From Treponema sp. (GTDB taxonomy: Bacteria; Spirochaetota; Spirochaetia; Treponematales; Breznakiellaceae), in contig JAISEB010000263.1 of NCBI GenBank assembly GCA_031264395.1, positions 1-32,862 on the forward strand: 32,862 bases of DNA, given 5' to 3'. The notes under the pieces were generated by a model. The model was not told the origin of the DNA, searched no databases, and saw only the letters and a list, made by a program, of their open reading frames with translations. This document shows, piece after piece, positions 29,605 through 32,862 of this stretch. How positions within the stretch are numbered: the first letter of the stretch is position 1; each line of letters opens with the position of its first letter. A program made the translations under genes and the position numbers.

Positions 29605-30459
29605 TCACGGAGCTGGCATTTTTTTGAAAGAAGTTCTGAATATTTCGGTTACCGGCCTGCCTATCCAGGGCTGGGGCATTTTTACACCAAAAATGTACGC
29701 GATTGTGGCGGGAATATCATATATCATGACCATGGATTTTATCGTATGGCCAGCTTTGATATTTTTTCCGAAAAATATAAGCGGAATGTTCCGTTCCATG
29801 GGCGTATCGCCGCCATGATCCTTTCCGATGCCTCCGTGATCCGCGGTCAGGATGAAAACGGTGTCATCATAATTTCCGGAATCTTTTACGCCCTTTTCTA
29901 TTATGGCCGCAAAAGAATCGAGCTGGGTCAGAAGTTCGTAGTAGGGAGGCGTATCATGCCCCTTTTCATGACCCCGGTGATCCGGTTCATCAAACTGGAT
30001 AAACGTAAAGTCCGGTTTCTCCCTCTTGATGTAGTCCGCTATTTTTTCAGCCATGGCGGAATCGTATGAAAGCCCGGGAAGCATCTCTTTGTGATGCACC
30101 ACCGTATCCGGGCAGAACAGTCTCATGAGGTCCCATTCATAAAAATAAGCGGTCTTGAATTCCGGCCGCTGATCCTTTATCAGTGCGAAGATTGTCGGGA
30201 ATATACCGTAATGATCCACCGGGGTTTCAAATGCCGGAACCTCCGTATCCCAGTCTATATAGCCGTGAATATCCGGGCCGGCACCCATAATCATGGAAGC
30301 CCAGTTACAGGAACTTTTCGCCGGTCTGACGCACCGGGCGTTCATGGCGCAAGCCCCGTTTTTTGCCATGCGTTTTGCCAAAGGCATGTCAGCCTTCGGG
30401 AAGCTGTATGCACCCCAGGCGTCAAAACCTATCACTACAACTTTCGTTTCGCCGCTCAT
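29605..30459 (-). CDS. Alkaline-phosphatase-superfamily phosphodiesterase/phosphatase
   Basis: The 284-residue protein has the metal-ligand layout of the type I phosphodiesterase / nucleotide pyrophosphatase branch. D13 lies in VIGFDAWG, and a candidate nucleophile Ser in AKSSCNWASMIMG (S49/S50) takes the place of the usual Thr. Further ligands are the FDEPDHRGHEKGH cluster (D160, H164), TADHGG (D207, H208) and KDHGG (H215). There is no signal peptide, so it should act in the cytoplasm on a phosphate or phosphonate ester. Its ATG overlaps the stop of the ABC ATPase gene (ATGA at 30456-30459), so it is the last gene of the transporter operon and probably acts on the imported compound. The exact substrate is unknown; phosphonoacetate hydrolase-like and glycerophosphodiester activities are possible. 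Confidence 0.8.
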   Translation of the reverse strand: MSGETKVVVIGFDAWGAYSFPKADMPLAKRMAKNGACAMNARCVRPAKSSCNWASMIMGAGPDIHGYIDWDTEVPAFETPVDHYGIFPTIFALIKDQRPEFKTAYFYEWDLMRLFCPDTVVHHKEMLPGLSYDSAMAEKIADYIKREKPDFTFIQFDEPDHRGHEKGHDTPPYYELLTQLDSFAAIIEKGVKDSGNYDDTVFILTADHGGIGKDHGGDTPMERNIPLIFFGKNIKAGHTIKSMVMIYDIPATIAYIFGVKMPQPWIGRPVTEIFRTSFKKMPAP

Positions 30460-31475
30460 TTTTCCTCCACCTGTAATACGTCATTCTCCGGGATAGTTAT
30501 GAATACTTCACTTCCTTCATGGTAAAGCCGCGCCGTATCATAGAGTATGTCTATGTTGAATTCCACTCTGCCGCACTGAACCGCATAGCGTATAATGTTT
30601 CCGTGGGAGGTACTGCCCCGTACTGCCCCTTTTAGTGTCCAGGCCCCGGCCCTGTCCGCAGCTTCATTTGAAATACCGATAACTTCGGGCCGCACGACGA
30701 CATTAGTGCAAGGGTACGAACTTCCTGTCAATGTGTTAAAATCGCTGGCGTTCACGATATTGTAGTGCCCGATAAAGGAAGCGGCGAATTTTGTTTTTGG
30801 TGAAGCGTATAGTTCCGTGGCGGTTCCGGACTGTTCAAGATAGCCGACGTTGAAAAGGTGTATTCTGTCGGAGATAACCATGGCCTCGTCCTGATCGTGG
30901 GTAACAAAGATCGTAGTGATTTTTAGATCCCGTTGTATGCGCCGGATTTCACTCTGAAGATTGCGTCTCAACAGGGCGTCTATGGCACTCATGGGTTCGT
31001 CCAAGAGCAGGACCTTGGGCTCCATGACCAAGGCACGGGCAAGAGCAACACGCTGCTGCTGACCCCCGGAAAGCTGGCTGGGATACTGCTTTGTCTTTTC
31101 CGTAAGTCCTACCATGTCGAGCATGGTTCCAACCTTTTCATTGATGCTCTTTCTGTCCATCTTCTTGATGTGAAGGCCAAACCCCACGTTCTGTTCCACA
31201 TTCAGGTTGGGGAAAAGGCTGTATTGCTGGAACACCATGCCTATGGCCCGCTGTCTGGGGGAAAATTCTGTGATATCTACGCCGTCAAGATAAATCTTTC
31301 CCGATGTGACCGTCTCAAGCCCCGCAAGACAGCGCAAAAGGGTACTCTTGCCGCAACCAGACGGACCCAGGAGGGTAACAAGTTCTCCCTTGTTGACACT
31401 CAGGGTAATCCCCTTGAGGGCCTGCATGTTTCCGGGAAACACCTTGTATATGTTGTCAAATTGTATGTAGGCCAT
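30456..31475 (-). CDS. ABC transporter ATP-binding protein (PotA/FbpC/PhnT-like)
   Basis: This is the energising subunit of an importer. The 339-residue protein has Walker A LLGPSGCGKST (35-45), the Q-loop VFQQYSLFPNL (81-91), the signature LSGGQQQR (135-142), Walker B VLLLDEP (155-161), an unusual D-loop SAIDA where SALDA is normal, and the H-loop THDQDEAM (about 191-198). The last 100 residues form TOBE-type beta domains (VVVRPEVIGI near 247). This architecture is that of importers for polyamines, iron or 2-aminoethylphosphonate. The start codon is two bases after the permease stop and the end overlaps the phosphoesterase start. The coupled phosphoesterase favours an organophosphorus substrate, but this is inference. 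The solute-binding protein gene is not in the window. Confidence 0.92.
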   Translation of the reverse strand: MAYIQFDNIYKVFPGNMQALKGITLSVNKGELVTLLGPSGCGKSTLLRCLAGLETVTSGKIYLDGVDITEFSPRQRAIGMVFQQYSLFPNLNVEQNVGFGLHIKKMDRKSINEKVGTMLDMVGLTEKTKQYPSQLSGGQQQRVALARALVMEPKVLLLDEPMSAIDALLRRNLQSEIRRIQRDLKITTIFVTHDQDEAMVISDRIHLFNVGYLEQSGTATELYASPKTKFAASFIGHYNIVNASDFNTLTGSSYPCTNVVVRPEVIGISNEAADRAGAWTLKGAVRGSTSHGNIIRYAVQCGRVEFNIDILYDTARLYHEGSEVFITIPENDVLQVEEK

Positions 31476-31476
31476 A

Positions 31477-32298
31477 TTATTCCCCTGCGTTCACGGTTTT
31501 GATTTTTGAAGATTTATCCTGATCCCTCATTTGCAGGTACAGAGCGCTCAGGGATACGGACAAGGTAATGATCATCAGGACTACCAGTACAACGCTGGAA
31601 ACCTGTATGGGCTGGTTACGGGTGGCAAAAAGGTAGAGCTGGGCAGTCTCATAAATAGAAGCCGCGATAATCCGTACCATGGCGTAATCGCCAAAGATGC
31701 CGGCCATGCACATGAGCATGGAAACCATGATACCCGAAACCATGCAGGGCACGACTATCCTGAAAAAGGCGTAGAGCCTCCCGGCGCCGAGAATTTCCGC
31801 CGCCTCAATGAGTTGCCTGAGGTTGACTGCGTACATATTGTTTCGTATGGCCCTGAAAGTAATGGGCAACCCGCCGACACAGTAAATACAGATGAGCATG
31901 ACAAGCCGGTTTGAAAATATGGTACCCGATCCGGCGTATGTTGCCAGTACCGCCGTGGCAAGCACGACGCCGTTAATGGTGTAGGGTACCATGCTGATCA
32001 ATTCAAGGACGCGCTCCAGCCTGGGTGAATAAACCAAAGCCGTATAAAGCGCCAGAATCACGAACAGCGAAGTCATGCACACGGGTATGATGGAAATGGC
32101 GACACTGCGGAGTACAGCCATGATAAACCGCCTGTCCGAAAGGATCTGGATGTAGTATTTGAGGGTGAAACCCCTAGGTAATATGCGGGTCCAGTTTAAG
32201 GTAAACGAATATATCAGGGTTGTGGCAAGTGGTATGGTCAGATACAATAATACCACAATTAAAAAAATAACGCCGCCTTTGCCTGTTTTGGTTTTCAA
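31477..32298 (-). CDS. ABC transporter permease (PotC/PhnV-like)
   Basis: The 273-residue membrane protein has about six hydrophobic segments, beginning with GGVIFLIVVLLYLTIPLATT (about 8-27). The cytoplasmic coupling loop LIEAAEILGAGRLYAFFRIVVP (about 163-184) is the EAA motif that docks onto the ATPase. It corresponds to the second permease of PotBC/PhnUV-type importers. Its start overlaps the stop of the other permease gene by four bases, and the ATPase gene starts two bases after its TAA. Nothing is odd in length or composition. Confidence 0.9.
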   Translation of the reverse strand: MKTKTGKGGVIFLIVVLLYLTIPLATTLIYSFTLNWTRILPRGFTLKYYIQILSDRRFIMAVLRSVAISIIPVCMTSLFVILALYTALVYSPRLERVLELISMVPYTINGVVLATAVLATYAGSGTIFSNRLVMLICIYCVGGLPITFRAIRNNMYAVNLRQLIEAAEILGAGRLYAFFRIVVPCMVSGIMVSMLMCMAGIFGDYAMVRIIAASIYETAQLYLFATRNQPIQVSSVVLVVLMIITLSVSLSALYLQMRDQDKSSKIKTVNAGE

Positions 32299-32862
32299 TT
32301 TACGTTGCCCCTGGAACAGAGCTTTCTTACCAGGTTGGAAAATCCTAAAACCAGAAAGATAAAAGCCAGCATAATCATGGAAAATGCCGATCCCATGTTC
32401 GGCCTGGGACGGTTATCGCCGACAAAAATGCTTGCGATGTTTATCCCCATGAGAGGCGCGTTGCTTAACATTACCATGGGCGTAGCATAGGCAGTTATGG
32501 CATTCGCAAAGAGCATGGAAAAGGTACCGGTTATGGACGGGATCATGACAGGAATGCCCACCTTGATCCAGAATTGAAGGGAGCTTGCTTGAAGCAACTC
32601 TGCCGATTCCTGCCACTCGGGCCGTATAGCCTCGAAAGCCGGAAGCATAAGGAGGGTACCCATGGGTATCTGGAAATAGATATACAGCAAAAAGAGACCC
32701 CGCAGGGTGTAAAGATTATATTCCGCCAAGGGCCTAAAGTTTATCGCCTTGCCGGTCAACACAAGGACACCTGAAACTCCAAGGAGGGAAATAAACGAAA
32801 AGGCCAGGGGGACGCCCCAGAAATTGGCTGTTACCGTCAGAAGGGTCATGTAGAGCCGCTTT
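32295..32862 (-). CDS. ABC transporter permease (PotB/PhnU-like), 5' part outside the window
   Basis: The frame runs from the window edge to a stop at 32295, 189 codons. The visible part is the second half of a permease: TANFWGVPLAFSFISLLGVSG at its start is the usual position of a membrane segment inside these proteins. The EAA-like loop is ESAELLQASSLQFWIKVGIP, and GTFSMLFANAITAYATPMVML is another membrane segment. The Met in the visible part is therefore not the true start. It is the partner of the downstream permease, overlapping it by four bases, and the importer operon begins beyond the window. Confidence 0.88.
   Translation of the reverse strand, partial: KRLYMTLLTVTANFWGVPLAFSFISLLGVSGVLVLTGKAINFRPLAEYNLYTLRGLFLLYIYFQIPMGTLLMLPAFEAIRPEWQESAELLQASSLQFWIKVGIPVMIPSITGTFSMLFANAITAYATPMVMLSNAPLMGINIASIFVGDNRPRPNMGSAFSMIMLAFIFLVLGFSNLVRKLCSRGNVN

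Overview
The window looks like a stretch of a spirochaete chromosome, most probably a Treponema-type gut spirochaete. This is an inference from the gene repertoire: parE followed by a short parC that lacks a GyrA-type C-terminal pinwheel, an EF-G-like second translational GTPase, a HAMP-type class III adenylate cyclase, fused aroDE, and a def-fmt-PASTA-recQ-aat block. No rRNA or other marker is present to settle it. Most of the window is GC-rich and densely packed, with short gaps or ATGA/GTGA overlaps. Two stretches are strikingly AT-rich: the left edge (1 to about 700) and a restriction-modification island (about 21,720 to 23,960).

Layout. 1-890: a truncated acyltransferase-3 membrane protein and a decayed fragment resembling GH116 glucosylceramidases. 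920-4773: a methyltransferase (minus), then a plus-strand lipoprotein, an adenylate cyclase and a small protein. 5056-10164 (minus): parE, parC and a coiled-coil membrane protein; parC is cut by one in-frame amber codon. 10388-12469: EF-G-like GTPase (plus), convergent with 12496-16422 (minus): XRE-cupin regulator, acyl-CoA synthetase and citrate synthase. 16679-20022 (minus): an exported protein, aroDE, rpiA and a Cys/His-rich DUF6062-like protein. 20096-21682: a long-chain acyl-CoA ligase-like gene (plus). 21735-24052: a Bpu10I-family endonuclease and a DNA methyltransferase, bracketed by a 21-bp inverted repeat (20/21 match). 24218-29368 (minus): def, fmt, PASTA protein, recQ and an aat-like gene. 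29605-32862 (minus): two ABC permeases (one truncated by the window end), the ABC ATPase and an alkaline-phosphatase-superfamily hydrolase.

How the genes work together. The acyl-CoA synthetase and citrate synthase overlap by ATGA, with a ligand-sensing type regulator upstream, which suggests regulated activation of a carboxylic acid feeding citrate and glutamate synthesis. The def-fmt block handles protein N-termini and also carries an aat-like N-degron enzyme. The last operon pairs import of a small, possibly phosphorus-containing, solute with a phosphoesterase.

The least explained signal is intergenic. One family of hairpins keeps its loop sequences (CCGGyTGG and AC-TGAA-GT) while its stems change in a complementary way. 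Twice it appears as an ordered triple (hairpin, nested hairpin, hairpin) at 1776-1902 and 15663-15801, and a similar cloverleaf lies at 24054-24200 beside the restriction-modification island. A second family is built from CCACGGAC units. Several genes that head transcripts have a -10-like hexamer only 6-8 bases before the start codon and no ribosome binding site, which suggests leaderless mRNAs. I saw no tRNA, rRNA, CRISPR array or transposase gene.
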